A stretch of DNA of 64,000 nucleotides from Sphingomonas sp. LM7 (GCF_002002925.1 NZ_CP019511.1:2852001-2916000); one strand, 5' to 3'; positions 36,524-46,246 are shown, counted from the stretch's first letter. The notes: generated by a model from the sequence alone, not told the origin. Made by a program: numbers and translations.

Positions 36524-39490
36524 TTACCCCCGAATGTCGGCTAAGACGGTATCGATCGAGTGTGACTCATCGGTCAACGGCGCTTCGTCGGGCGCGTCGG
36601 GCAGATAGCGGCTGTAGAGCCACCCCATTCCAATCAGGCTGAAGCCCAGCGCCGCGAACGATGCGATACGCAGCAATCCGTCGAGCCCCGCCGCGTCGAA
36701 CAGGAAGACCTTGCCCACCGCGCCGAGCATCAACAGCAGCGAGGCGATCCGCCAGTCGCGCAGCCCAAGGCGGATGCCCCATTGCAGGAAGCCGATGGCG
36801 AGCAGGATGGCAAGCAGCGAGCGGCAGATGTCCTCGCTCTGGATCGTCGGCCCGGCGACGAGCAACGTGCCGTGAAACGCCTGGCGCAGCTGCGAGGCCG
36901 CCAGCAGCAGGATCAGCGCCATGAAGGCCCAGCCGCGCACACGCTCCGCCGCCGCGCCATCGACGACGCGCGCCGACCACCAGATCGCGAAGAACGCCAT
37001 CGCATAGGCCGGGACGAGCCATGGCCCCGCGTCCTGGAGCGACCAGAGCGGATTGTGGAGCAGCATCGTGAACCAGCCGAAATGAAGCAGCGCGGCAAAC
37101 CCAAGCGCGGCAGCGATACGCTGCGCCCCGGCGCGCCACGCGAGCATGCCGGCGGCGACGATCAGCATTTCCCACAAGGTGCGCTCGGCCATGCCGAATG
37201 CGACGAACATCGCCTCGCCGTCGATCGCGAACACATACTTCCACGGGACATGCAGCGCGACCGCGCCGAGCAACACCGCGGCGACCGTGCCGATCTCGCG
37301 CTCCCGGGCGCGCAGCTCGCCGCGCACCAGTAGCAGGATCAGGCCAGGTAGCGGCGCGACGATACGGAGCGCCACATCGCTCGCCGCCGGGAGCAGCGTG
37401 ACGGTGAAGGGCTCGCCGACCAGCGCGCCGCAGGCTGCGGTCAGCCAGAGCGCGAGCGGTTGCAGCGCCCAGCAGGCGGAGAGCAGCGCCGCGGTGCCCA
37501 GCGCGGCCAACGACGCGCGCATTCCAGCCAGCGCCAGCGCAGCGAGCATGACTGCCGGGATCAACGCCTGCCACAGATGCGGCACCAGCTGTGCCATAGC
37601 GACATAGCCGAGCAGGACCGCAGCCCCCTGCCCCAATTGGCGGATGCTGTTTCGTCCCGCCCAGAGCGCGAAGCCGATCGCCGCGAGCGCGGGCACCAGC
37701 CAGCGGACGCAGCTGGACGCGGTTCCGGCAATATCCGTCGGGCCGATCGCGCGCAGCACTTCGTTCGCACCTTCGCCACCGAGCAGGAACGAGAGCGCCG
37801 CGAACCCGAAGGCATAGCTGCCATATTCGATACGATCGTCGGCCGAGGCGCGGGCGAGCAGCAATGTGGCGAGCCCGGCGACGGCCGTTGCAGGCGCCAG
37901 CGCCCAGACCGGCAGCGCGAGCGCTGCGGCGAGCAGGCCGAGCACGATCGCGGGAAGCGCGACCGTGGCGAACCGTGCATCGGCGCTGCGGCCCGCATTG
38001 CGCCAGCCAGCCGCGGCGGCACTGCCTGCAATCGCCGCGCCGAGCAGCGCAAGCGGCACGAAGCTCATCCGCCCGGCCAGCGCCCAATAGTGGGTGATCG
38101 GCGCGAGGGCGGCACCGAGCGCGATTACGGCGAGCTGGACGGCGTCACCCAGCCGCCCCTCGCGCCGCCACAGGCGCCAGAGTGCGGGCACGCCATAGAT
38201 CGCAGCGCCGCCGCCAAGGACGAATGCCAGCGACATCCCGGCCGGATCCGGCCAGGCGACGGCCAGCAGCATGGCGGTGGCGAGCCCGGCGACCGGCAGG
38301 TCGGCAAACAGCGCTTCGCGGCGCGACAGCCAGACGATCGCAATCGAAATCAGCGCAAACAGTCCCCAGTCGAGCCCGGCAAACCCGCCGGTCGCGACGA
38401 CCGCGGCAATCTGGGCGCAGCCTGCCAGCGCGCTGATCAGCTGGAATGCCCGCGCCTGGACGCCCGTGAGCAGCAACGGGAAGGCGATCGCGACGACCAG
38501 CGTCAACGCGCCCACCGAAAGCGTCGTTGCGACATCGTGCAGGCCGCCGGCGATGAGCAGCAGTCCCCAGCCGAGACCGCCGGTGACCGCGAGCGCACCA
38601 AGCCACCACCAGCGCTGCGACCGGCCGAGCACGCATAATCCGCCCACGGTCAGCGCCAGATAGGTCGCCAGCAGCGGCATGTTCGGCGATCCCGAGCCGA
38701 TCAGCGCCGGCGCAGCGAGACCGCCGACCAAGCCCAGCACCGCACTCGGCGCGCCGAAGCGGAGCGACAGAATCGCCGCCAGCGCCGTCACCGCGGCAAG
38801 CCCCGCGAATGCGGTCATCGGCCCGACGAGATGGTAGAGATTGGCCGCGACCAGGATCGCCGCGTAGAGCGTCGCCAGTCCCGCGCCCGACAGCGCCTGC
38901 CGGATTCGCGCGTCACGGACGATTCGGCCGTTGCGCAGCGCCACTTCGGCGCCGGCAATGAGCCCCGCGCCGAACAACAGCCCGCAGATCACGCGCACCA
39001 GCGGCGACAACAGCCCGGCGTCGATCGAATATTTGACGATCAGGAAGCCGGCGACCGCCAGCGTGACGCCACCCGCCCAGATCGGCAAATAGCGGCCGAA
39101 AACGTCTTCGAAGGTGAAGCTGCGCGTGCGCGGCTCCGACTGTTGCGGCTCGAACGGAAGCGATTCGGCCGCCTCCGCTTCGAAGTCCGAGCCCGAGACT
39201 TCCTCATAGTGCTCATGACCCGCAAAGGTCTCGGCCATTGCCGACTGCAGCGGCTCTACCGGATCCGGCTGGCGATCGGCGACGGGGTCCGGCTCCCACA
39301 CGGGCTCGGGCGCTTCGGGCCGATGGAGAGTGCGGGCGACGGACCGTCTTTCCGGCTCGGGATGGGCGGGCGGAAATCCGGCGGCACCGAATTCCAGCGC
39401 GCTGAGGCGGGCCTCCAGTTCCTCCGCGCGATGCCACAGCTTCGCGCACACGACGACCAGGCCGATAAGGACGAGCGCCACCACCATCAT
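36524..39490 (-). CDS. DUF2339 multispanning membrane protein
   Basis: Start 39490 (the first of two adjacent ATGs) has GAGG ten bases upstream; the frame runs 17 codons further without a ribosome site. The 988-residue product has one N-terminal transmembrane helix with a short coiled coil (LWHRAEELEARLSALE), a Pro/Glu-rich linker to about residue 115, then the DUF2339 core beginning FTFEDVFGRYLPIWAGGVTL and more than 20 hydrophobic helices. The function of DUF2339 is unknown. It is co-transcribed with the LplT-Aas fusion, which hints at an envelope role. Confidence 0.88.
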   Translation of the reverse strand: MMVVALVLIGLVVVCAKLWHRAEELEARLSALEFGAAGFPPAHPEPERRSVARTLHRPEAPEPVWEPDPVADRQPDPVEPLQSAMAETFAGHEHYEEVSGSDFEAEAAESLPFEPQQSEPRTRSFTFEDVFGRYLPIWAGGVTLAVAGFLIVKYSIDAGLLSPLVRVICGLLFGAGLIAGAEVALRNGRIVRDARIRQALSGAGLATLYAAILVAANLYHLVGPMTAFAGLAAVTALAAILSLRFGAPSAVLGLVGGLAAPALIGSGSPNMPLLATYLALTVGGLCVLGRSQRWWWLGALAVTGGLGWGLLLIAGGLHDVATTLSVGALTLVVAIAFPLLLTGVQARAFQLISALAGCAQIAAVVATGGFAGLDWGLFALISIAIVWLSRREALFADLPVAGLATAMLLAVAWPDPAGMSLAFVLGGGAAIYGVPALWRLWRREGRLGDAVQLAVIALGAALAPITHYWALAGRMSFVPLALLGAAIAGSAAAAGWRNAGRSADARFATVALPAIVLGLLAAALALPVWALAPATAVAGLATLLLARASADDRIEYGSYAFGFAALSFLLGGEGANEVLRAIGPTDIAGTASSCVRWLVPALAAIGFALWAGRNSIRQLGQGAAVLLGYVAMAQLVPHLWQALIPAVMLAALALAGMRASLAALGTAALLSACWALQPLALWLTAACGALVGEPFTVTLLPAASDVALRIVAPLPGLILLLVRGELRAREREIGTVAAVLLGAVALHVPWKYVFAIDGEAMFVAFGMAERTLWEMLIVAAGMLAWRAGAQRIAAALGFAALLHFGWFTMLLHNPLWSLQDAGPWLVPAYAMAFFAIWWSARVVDGAAAERVRGWAFMALILLLAASQLRQAFHGTLLVAGPTIQSEDICRSLLAILLAIGFLQWGIRLGLRDWRIASLLLMLGAVGKVFLFDAAGLDGLLRIASFAALGFSLIGMGWLYSRYLPDAPDEAPLTDESHSIDTVLADIRG

Positions 39491-39541
39491 CGTCACGATC
39501 CCTCGCAAATATCGAATCGCAGATACGGCTAAAATGATCAC

Positions 39542-39572
39542 TGTTCAATTAAAAATTACACAGCGTTCAATT
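39542..39572. promoter_or_regulatory. AT-rich candidate operator between the DUF2339 and TetR genes
   Basis: TGTTCAATT (39542-39550) and AATTACACA (39554-39562) form a 7-of-9 dyad, and GTTCAATT recurs as a direct repeat at 39565-39572. Its position 20 bp before the TetR start suggests autoregulation. Confidence 0.4.
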
Positions 39573-39591
39573 TAGCTGGTACGGCGCGTAG

Positions 39592-40194
39592 ATGGGACGG
39601 CGATCGGATCATACGCGGGCCGAGCTGGAGGCGCTCATCCTGTCCGCGGGCCACGCACTGATGGCCGAGACCGGCTATGCCGGCTTCTCCGCGCGCGAAG
39701 TGGCCAAGCGGATCGGCTATTCGGTGGGCACGCTGTACAACGTCTTCGACTCGCTCGACGATCTGGTGCTGGCGATCAACACGCGCACCTTCGTCGAATG
39801 GGCGGCGTCGATCGCGCAGCGACTGGAAGCCGCCGGCAAGGATCGAATCGCGGTGCTGGTCGACAGCTATTTCGATTTCGCCACGGTTAACCGCAATCTG
39901 TGGATGGCGATCTATGATCATCGCCTGCCCGAGGGCGCCCTATTCCCCGACCGCTACGCGCAACGCCGGCGCACGCTGACCGTTATCGTCGAAGAAGAGA
40001 TTGCGCGCGTGCTGCCACCGGATCGCGCGGACCGCGCCGCGCCGCTCGCCCGCTCGCTGCTTGCAACGGTGCACGGCCATTGCGTCTTCGCGCTCAACGG
40101 CACGTTCGCGCTGCTCGAGGAGAAACACCCGCGCGAAGCCGCGCTGGTCCGCGTGCGCGAGGCGCTGGCAGCAGCACAGGCATCCCGCGACTGA
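39592..40194 (+). CDS. TetR/AcrR-family transcriptional regulator
   Basis: This 200-residue regulator has a TetR DNA-binding domain (ALILSAGHALMAETGYAGFS, then EVAKRIGYSVGTLYNVFDSL) and a C-terminal WHG-like domain (NRNLWMAIYDHRLPEG, then LLATVHGHCVFALNGTFALL). The start lies 50 bases into an AT-rich divergent gap. The adjacent DUF2339-aas operon is the natural candidate target, together with itself. Confidence 0.88.
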   Translation: MGRRSDHTRAELEALILSAGHALMAETGYAGFSAREVAKRIGYSVGTLYNVFDSLDDLVLAINTRTFVEWAASIAQRLEAAGKDRIAVLVDSYFDFATVNRNLWMAIYDHRLPEGALFPDRYAQRRRTLTVIVEEEIARVLPPDRADRAAPLARSLLATVHGHCVFALNGTFALLEEKHPREAALVRVREALAAAQASRD

Positions 40195-40736
40195 GCGGGC
40201 AGCGCCGCGCCGCCTGGAGTCCCCCGACCGCGCTGCGATCGGCCGGGCCGCTCAATTTTTGGAAACCTGGATGCCCCGTGATGATCCACGTCGCGGGCAG
40301 CTGCAATTCCGGCCTACTCGCCACCGGCGTTGCATCGCTGCGGATACGATCGCTTTCATGTAGCTGACTGAGGGCAATCTATTCGCCGACGGCGGCTTGG
40401 GCGCTGGTTTCGTTGGCGAGGGCAAGTAGGTTACGCGAGTGACCGACCAGCTCTGGCCGGCGGGAGCATACTGTGTTGATAGGTCCGAGAACGCGTTAAT
40501 GAACCTCAGCCGCTTTGTGGGTTGCCAACCGAATGGCTACTGCGCTCTTCAGATCACGTCGAGCCGACAGTCTGCAAGCGCCCCACTTCAGGCCGTCCAG
40601 ACGTGGCGCCAGCGAATGGCCGACGTTGTGCCGTTAGCGGTCGGTCCGCTGTCATGCTCGAAAAATGCAAAAGCAGACGTCGCATACGGAGGGTGGCTTA
40701 CGGAATATTTGGACTCGGTGGGATCAGCCTTGATGC
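40195..40736. other. Gene-poor region with a possible SDR-like remnant
   Basis: This 542-base stretch has no supported gene. A GC-rich segment followed by CAATTTTT (40252-40261) could end the TetR transcript. Around 40376-40431 a plus-strand frame reads GNLFADGGLGAGFVGEGK and then stops, recalling the C-terminal end of an SDR, but upstream similarity is absent. The frame 40439-40747 has no convincing start or composition. Confidence 0.4.
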
Positions 40737-41066
40737 TCATGCCGTGATCTCCATCGACTTGATCGCATCACCTTCGAGGGCGAAGCGATAGGTGAAGCGG
40801 ATCGGACTGCCCTTGAAATCGCCATGGGCGGGACCTTCCACCACGACCCGACCATCCTCTTCGCGGGCGGTATCCGGCGTGAAGATCGCCTTGACCGCGA
40901 TCACCTCCTCTTCGAACCAGGTTCGCAGTTCGGCATGGCCCCGATGGCTCTTGCCCATATCGTGGGCGACGGCATCCGCCGCGAACGGCTTCAGCATGGC
41001 GTCGACATTAAGATGTGCGTTGGCCGCAACGAATTCGGCGATCGGCTTGGGTAGCTCTGGGGTCAT
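40737..41066 (-). CDS. NTF2-like (SnoaL) small protein
   Basis: A 109-residue protein starting at MTPELPKPIAEF, with AGGAG upstream. It has the NTF2-like layout: a long first helix, NVDAMLKPFAADAVAHDMGK, RGHAELRTWFEEEV, and beta strands ending IRFTYRFALEGDAIKSMEI. Members may be isomerases, hydrolases or ligand-binding proteins; no assignment is possible here. It is divergent from a LysR regulator, the usual sign of a regulated target. Confidence 0.75.
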   Translation of the reverse strand: MTPELPKPIAEFVAANAHLNVDAMLKPFAADAVAHDMGKSHRGHAELRTWFEEEVIAVKAIFTPDTAREEDGRVVVEGPAHGDFKGSPIRFTYRFALEGDAIKSMEITA

Positions 41067-41186
41067 CGGTGATCTCCTCTGCATAGCTGGGCCAGTCGGG
41101 CCGAAAGCTGTGAGGCCAACTTAGGGATAGACCATGCCGGCGATAATCGGGATGATGTGGGATGTAGTGATGCGATAAGGTGGATA

Positions 41187-42092
41187 ATGGCACGTCATAG
41201 TCTCGTCGAACTCGACGCGGTGATCGCGGTCGCGCGGAAGACTTCATTCCGCCAGGCGGCGCTCGAACTCGGCATGTCGACGACTGCGCTCAGCAACACC
41301 ATCGGCAAGACCGAGCGGCTTCTCGGCGTACGCCTGTTTAATCGGACGACGCGCAGCGTCTCACTGACAGACGCCGGGCGGAATTTCGTCGAACAGGTCG
41401 CGCCTGCACTCAAAGGCATCCATGAGGCAATGGAAGGCGTGCGGTCACAGCAGGACACGCCGTCCGGCGTGCTTCGGATCAACGCGTTCGCTACGGCAGC
41501 GCGTGAGATACTGTCGCCGCTCATCCTCGAATTCGTGCGGCGTTATCCGAAGGTCCATGTCGATCTCGTCACGGAAGGCCGGCTGGTCGATATCGTCGCT
41601 GACGGGTTCGACATAGGCGTGCGCAGCGCCGACCTTGTTCCAAGCGATATGATCGCGGTGAAACTTGGCAGGCCACGGCGGTTCGCCGTGGTCGCGTCGC
41701 CAGCGTATTTCGAGCATGCCGAAAAGCCGGTCGTCCCGCCAGACCTGCTCGATCACGCCTGTCTGCGCATCAGGTTGCCCGACGGCCGGCTGTATCCATG
41801 GCACTTTGAGAAGAATGGACAGGCGGTTCAAATCGACGTCAAAGGCCCTGTCACACTTGACGAGGCCAGCCTTTCCCGCATCGCTGTCCTGAAGGCGACG
41901 GGCATAGGATTCTTCATGGAGTCCGACATCCGTGATGATGTCGAGGCTGGCAGGTTGGTTCAGGTCCTGGAAGACTGGACGCCGCCATTGGCGCCCCTAT
42001 GCCTTTATTATCCTGGCCGCAAAAACCCTTCGGCTGCGTTTCGCGCTTTCATTGAATTGGCACGTGAATTCAAAGCCATAGCAACGGTGTAA
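41187..42092 (+). CDS. LysR-family transcriptional regulator
   Basis: A 301-residue LTTR. The helix-turn-helix covers residues 3-60 ([52 protein letters not shown]), followed by a substrate-binding domain with [20 protein letters not shown]. This group resembles the DsdC/PecT-like LTTRs often divergent from small enzymes or SDRs. The start at 41187 has AAGG upstream. Its likely target is the NTF2-like gene across the 120-bp gap. Confidence 0.92.
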   Translation: MARHSLVELDAVIAVARKTSFRQAALELGMSTTALSNTIGKTERLLGVRLFNRTTRSVSLTDAGRNFVEQVAPALKGIHEAMEGVRSQQDTPSGVLRINAFATAAREILSPLILEFVRRYPKVHVDLVTEGRLVDIVADGFDIGVRSADLVPSDMIAVKLGRPRRFAVVASPAYFEHAEKPVVPPDLLDHACLRIRLPDGRLYPWHFEKNGQAVQIDVKGPVTLDEASLSRIAVLKATGIGFFMESDIRDDVEAGRLVQVLEDWTPPLAPLCLYYPGRKNPSAAFRAFIELAREFKAIATV

Positions 42093-42426
42093 GCTCAGCG
42101 CGCCTTAGCGACGACCGCTAACGCATGGGCGGCGGCGGACGGCGGCTTTCAGGTACGCGCGCTAGCGATCTGAATGATCAAGATTGGGCGCGAAGCAGCC
42201 TGGCAACTCGCGCTAAAAGCGGTCCTGCCGCTCGTGGGCCGAAAGCAGACCAGCGGCTTTCAGGCGAGATCGGGCGGTACGCTGCCCCCTCGTTCATCGG
42301 GGTCAAACTAGCGCCTCCAGGCACCGCGTTGCGTTCGCCCCAGCTCCCGCGTGGGGCTGCTTGCAGCCCGACCGCTTCGTCATCCTATCCAGCAAAAAGA
42401 GGATGCGCCAATTGCCCCAGGCGATC
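42093..42426. other. Convergent gap without recognisable gene
   Basis: This stretch of 334 bases lies between the tail-to-tail LysR and halogenase genes. GGCTTTCAGG occurs twice (near 42143 and 42253). No supported ORF, RNA gene or terminator with a T-run was found. Confidence 0.4.
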
Positions 42427-43959
42427 CTATGTCGGTTCATTGATATGCGCGATCAGACTGCGATGTTCCGGCAGATCCGCGGTAGCGCGTTCGCTGAATC
42501 CACGGATGCGATCGAATAGCTTCTCGGCTGCTTCGACATTGGGGAAGTCTCCACGACCTCCGGAGAGATCCGTCGGATACTCCATCCCGTAGAGGATGTA
42601 TTGGTAGTTGAAGAACGCGAAGCTCTCGAGGTCGAGCAGGAAATCGAACCGATTGGGCGGGCGATGGCGCCATCGTTGCAGCAGCTCCTGCAAGGCCTCC
42701 GGAATCGAACCGGGGTCCGCATTGTCCCGCCAGAACGGCTCCTCGCGCCGGCTCAGGCAATAATGGAGTTTCAGGAAGTTGATGATGTTGTCGAAGCGGG
42801 CCGTCATCAGCGCATTAAACTGGCGTGCCGGCGCGTCGATCGGACCGGCATGCGGGAAGAGCTGGGCGAGCATGCCCACCGCCGCTTCGATCAGTACTAC
42901 GCCCGTCGATTCCAGGGGTTCCACAAAGCCCCCGGACAGGCCGACCGCCACGCAATTGCCGATCCACTGAGTCTCCCGGTAGCCCGGCTCGAATTCGAGT
43001 TGCCGCGCCGAGAAGTCGTCATGGCCGATATAGGCGCGCAGGATCTTCGCAGCCTGCGCCTCATCCATGTACTTGCTCGCATAGACGCAGCCGATGCCGC
43101 GGGCGCCCTCAAGCCCGATGTCCCAGGTCCAGCCCGCGTCGTGCGCGGCGGCGATAGTGACGCTCTCGATGGGCGCATCGGGCCGGTCATAGGGAATCTT
43201 GCAGGCCAAGGCGCGGTCGGCGAACAACAGGTGCTTCACCGACTTGAACGGCGCACCCAACGCTTTGCCGATCAGCTCCGCGCGAAAACCCGAGCAGTCG
43301 ATATAGAGGTCCGCCTTCAACCGACCATGCTCACGCGTTTCGATGCCAGAGATATGACCGCGTTCGTCGAGTTCGACGCCTGTCAGCAGTCCTTCGAGCG
43401 CACGCACGCCCAATTCGCCAGCTCGCTTCCCAAGCAACGCGGCGAGCCGGTGGGCATCGAAATGATAGGCATAGTTGAGCGGACCCGAAAAGCTGCCTTC
43501 CCCGGGGCGCTTGGGTCCGCGGCAGTTCCCGGCCACCCGGCCCTGGATCGTTACCGCCTCGGCAAAGGGCCGGCGTGCAGCTTCGTCCTGGAGCAGCCAA
43601 TAGGGGATGAGGCTGGTGCCCTCGGTGTAGTAGGGCGCCTCGAACGGATGCAGATAGCGATGGCGGCGGCCATCGGATGTCGGCGCATACAGCCAGTCGT
43701 CGAAGCGGATGCCTTGCTTGAAGGTGGCCGACGTACTGCGGATGAAGTCGGCTTCGTCGATGCCGATGAACTCAAGGGTCGAGCGAATGGTCGGAAACGC
43801 GCCTTCCCCCACCCCAATGATCCCAAGCGCGCGCGACTCCAGCAAGGTGATCTCGATCTCCGCCTTGTTCGGAAGATCGAGGAAGCGCGCCAGATAGGCC
43901 GCGGTCAGCCACCCCGCGGTGCCGCCGCCTACGATCAAGATTCTGCGCTTCTCCGCCAT
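42427..43959 (-). CDS. Flavin-dependent (tryptophan 7-type) halogenase
   Basis: ATG 43959 has AGGAG six bases upstream; the TTG at 43965 is inside that site. The 510-residue protein has the FAD motif GGGTAGW (11-17), the catalytic lysine Lys81 in ATFKQGIRF, WTWDIG (277-282, where classical members have WxWxIP), and the Glu350 of EPLESTG. These match PF04820 FADH2-dependent halogenases; the IG variant is also found in BrvH-type enzymes. It should chlorinate or brominate an aromatic or indole-like substrate using reduced flavin from a separate reductase. It follows the MFS gene by 62 bases. Confidence 0.88.
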   Translation of the reverse strand: MAEKRRILIVGGGTAGWLTAAYLARFLDLPNKAEIEITLLESRALGIIGVGEGAFPTIRSTLEFIGIDEADFIRSTSATFKQGIRFDDWLYAPTSDGRRHRYLHPFEAPYYTEGTSLIPYWLLQDEAARRPFAEAVTIQGRVAGNCRGPKRPGEGSFSGPLNYAYHFDAHRLAALLGKRAGELGVRALEGLLTGVELDERGHISGIETREHGRLKADLYIDCSGFRAELIGKALGAPFKSVKHLLFADRALACKIPYDRPDAPIESVTIAAAHDAGWTWDIGLEGARGIGCVYASKYMDEAQAAKILRAYIGHDDFSARQLEFEPGYRETQWIGNCVAVGLSGGFVEPLESTGVVLIEAAVGMLAQLFPHAGPIDAPARQFNALMTARFDNIINFLKLHYCLSRREEPFWRDNADPGSIPEALQELLQRWRHRPPNRFDFLLDLESFAFFNYQYILYGMEYPTDLSGGRGDFPNVEAAEKLFDRIRGFSERATADLPEHRSLIAHINEPT

Positions 43960-44021
43960 CGCCAACTCCTAGCCCGGAGGCGCGGCAGGGGGAACGGCCT
44001 TGGATGGCTGGTGCAGGAGTA

Positions 44022-45248
44022 TCATCCCGCGGCGCTCGCAGCCGCCTGCCCGGCGCCGGCGCCGTCGCGTGACGCCGGGGCGCGCGGCCCTGACAGACGG
44101 AGGACGGTCACGAAGGAAAGGAGCAGGAGCGGCAGCAACACGAGGATCGCATGATTGGCGTTGCCGGTGCGCGCCAGCAGGAAGCCGGCGAGGATCGGTC
44201 CGAGAACTGCGCCAAGTCGCCCTGTCCCGACTGCAAAGCCGGTGCCGGTGCCGCGCACCGCATGCGGATAAAGGTCAGTCGCGAACCCGTAGAGCAGGAA
44301 CTGTCCGCCGCTGAGGAAGAAGCCGAGCGCGAAGGCGGCGACCGCCGTCGCCAGTTCGGAACGCCCGCCCGCCAGCATCAGGAGCACGCCGGCGATGCCG
44401 CCGGCCCAGGCCAGGCCGTAGACGAAGCGTCCGGACAGGCGCTGGGCGAGCAGTCCGAATGCGAAGCCGCTCGCGGCCCCGCCCAAGGTCAGCATCATCA
44501 CGATCCGCCCGGTCGCGGCGCGGTCGAAGTCGCGCGCGATCATCAGCGAGGGCAGCCAGTTGACCATCATCGCAACCGAGATTGCGATGCACAGCGTGGT
44601 GATCCAGAGCAGCAAGGTCGGGAAGCCACGTCCCTCGCCGGTCAATGCAAAGCGCAAGGGGGCTCGCGAGATCGCAGGCGTCTGGACGGGGAACCGGGGC
44701 AGCAGGAACTGGCAGGCGATCGCCACCACGATCGGCGACACGCCGCCGAGCCAGAACATCGCCTGCCACGACAGTGCGGGAAACAGCACGCTGAGCAACC
44801 CCAGTACCGCGCCGCCGAACGGCATCGCCGAGCCGAGCATGGTCACGCGCGTCGCGGTCTTGTCCGCGGGGCTGGTCTCGTTGACCATTGCCAGGATATT
44901 GGGCAGCGCGCCGCCGAGGCCCAGCCCGGCGAGAAAGCGCATCGCGAGCAGCGCCGCCAGGTCATGCACCAGCGCGCTTGCGATACTGAAGATTCCCAGC
45001 ACGACCAGAGACGCGACGAGCACCGGGCGACGGCCGACAAGATCGGCCATTCGCCCGCCGATCAGCGCGCCCAGGAGCAAGCCGATCCCGGCCGCGGCGA
45101 ATATCCAGCCGACCTGTTGCGGTCCAAGGCCGAGCACCGGGGCAAAGCGCGGTGCGGCGACCCCCGCGACCAGCATGTCATAGCCTTCGCACAGTCCCGC
45201 GGCGAAGCAGAGCGCGAACACACGGCCCGCCGGAACCCGGGCACTCAC
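44022..45248 (-). CDS. MFS transporter, aromatic acid:H+ symporter (AAHS) type
   Basis: Starts at GTG 45248, overlapping the TGA of the upstream iron-sulfur gene (GTGA). The 408-residue carrier has 12 membrane segments; LCFAAGLCEGYDMLVAG in TM1 with the AAHS-type DxLxxG motif, GGRMADLVGRRPVLVASL as motif A, and LPNILAMVNETSP. AAHS members take up benzoate-, hydroxybenzoate- or phenylpropionate-like acids. Together with the linked TonB receptor this suggests uptake of an aromatic acid. Confidence 0.88.
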   Translation of the reverse strand: MSARVPAGRVFALCFAAGLCEGYDMLVAGVAAPRFAPVLGLGPQQVGWIFAAAGIGLLLGALIGGRMADLVGRRPVLVASLVVLGIFSIASALVHDLAALLAMRFLAGLGLGGALPNILAMVNETSPADKTATRVTMLGSAMPFGGAVLGLLSVLFPALSWQAMFWLGGVSPIVVAIACQFLLPRFPVQTPAISRAPLRFALTGEGRGFPTLLLWITTLCIAISVAMMVNWLPSLMIARDFDRAATGRIVMMLTLGGAASGFAFGLLAQRLSGRFVYGLAWAGGIAGVLLMLAGGRSELATAVAAFALGFFLSGGQFLLYGFATDLYPHAVRGTGTGFAVGTGRLGAVLGPILAGFLLARTGNANHAILVLLPLLLLSFVTVLRLSGPRAPASRDGAGAGQAAASAAG

Positions 45249-46246
45249 TCCGCCGCCTCGCTCAACGCCAGCGCTTCGCGGCGCCGGGCCATCTTGAGCA
45301 ACAGATTGTCGGCCACGCCGGGCCGCGCCCAGGGGCAGACCGCGATGCAGATCGCGCAGCCGGCATTGTCGGCGAAGAAGGGAATGCACTTGTCGAAATC
45401 GACATACCAGCGCTCGACCCCGCGCACCCATTGCTTCTGCTCCGAGATTGCCTGAGGCGGGCACGCGTCCATGCAGACGCGGCAATTGGTGCAGAAGCTG
45501 TCCGACCCAAAATCGTCGGGCCGGTCGAACGACAGCGGCATGTCGGTAGTGACGCCGGCGAGGCGCAGGTTCGAACCATAGGTGCGGTTGATCAGCGAGC
45601 CATGCTTGCCGAGCTCGCCCAGCCCTGCATCGATCGCTGGGGGGATGAGCAGCAGCGACGAGGCGCGCGGACCCGGAAACGGCTTGGCCATATAGCCCTG
45701 GCGCCGGATCCAGTTGGCGAGCGCATAGCTGGTGCGGGTGCCGCGCGCATATTGGCGGCCGACCTCGGTGATGCCGCGACCGCTTTCCCGGTTGTCGGTA
45801 ACCTGCTTCAGTTCCTCGTAATCATGCGCGATGCCGAGCAGGATGACGTTGGGCTCGTCCACCGAATAACCTTGAACGATATAATGGTCCTGCATCGGTG
45901 CTGCACCGAACAGGTCTGCTTCGTTGTTCTGCGCGAAATCCCGTGCCAGCGTGGTCCAGGCCTCGGGCGTGCGATCGGCGCGCTCCGGGTTGACCGGCTC
46001 GAGCTCGGGATAGGTGTTGGCGGCCATAAAGGCATCGGTCGCGGCCTGGTTGACCCGGCAACCGGCGCTGGCCAGGCCCTGCAGGGTACCGAACGGATGC
46101 TGGTCCGCCGGATGCCAGAAGAAGGGTGAGGCACGCCGCGGCGTGCGCTCGCCCAGACCATTGATCGTGTTGCCCGAAATGCCCTCCGGCCAGGAGGCCG
46201 CCACTGCGGGCGACGGGACGTAGGTACGCGGTTCGCGACGTGCCAT
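45245..46246 (-). CDS. Reductive-dehalogenase-like iron-sulfur protein
   Basis: ATG 46246 follows an AAGGAG that overlaps the receptor stop. The 333-residue protein has the RdhA core: IRRQGYMAKPFPG, IPPAIDAGLGELGKHG, YGSNLRLAGVTTDMPL, then two [4Fe-4S] motifs, FCTNCRVCMDACP (about 249-262) and a second one ending GCAICIAVCPW. Related proteins are corrinoid reductive dehalogenases and, more distantly, epoxyqueuosine reductase. No Tat signal and no fused reductase domain are present, so it should be cytoplasmic and need an external electron donor. Substrate unknown. Confidence 0.8.
   Translation of the reverse strand: MARREPRTYVPSPAVAASWPEGISGNTINGLGERTPRRASPFFWHPADQHPFGTLQGLASAGCRVNQAATDAFMAANTYPELEPVNPERADRTPEAWTTLARDFAQNNEADLFGAAPMQDHYIVQGYSVDEPNVILLGIAHDYEELKQVTDNRESGRGITEVGRQYARGTRTSYALANWIRRQGYMAKPFPGPRASSLLLIPPAIDAGLGELGKHGSLINRTYGSNLRLAGVTTDMPLSFDRPDDFGSDSFCTNCRVCMDACPPQAISEQKQWVRGVERWYVDFDKCIPFFADNAGCAICIAVCPWARPGVADNLLLKMARRREALALSEAAE

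Noticed and set aside
37460..38638. 392-residue plus-strand frame opposite DUF2339
   Set aside because: Antisense shadow; Gln/Arg-rich with no family features.
40439..40747. 102-residue frame
   Set aside because: No ribosome site, unlike composition, no family; overlaps the NTF2-like gene end.
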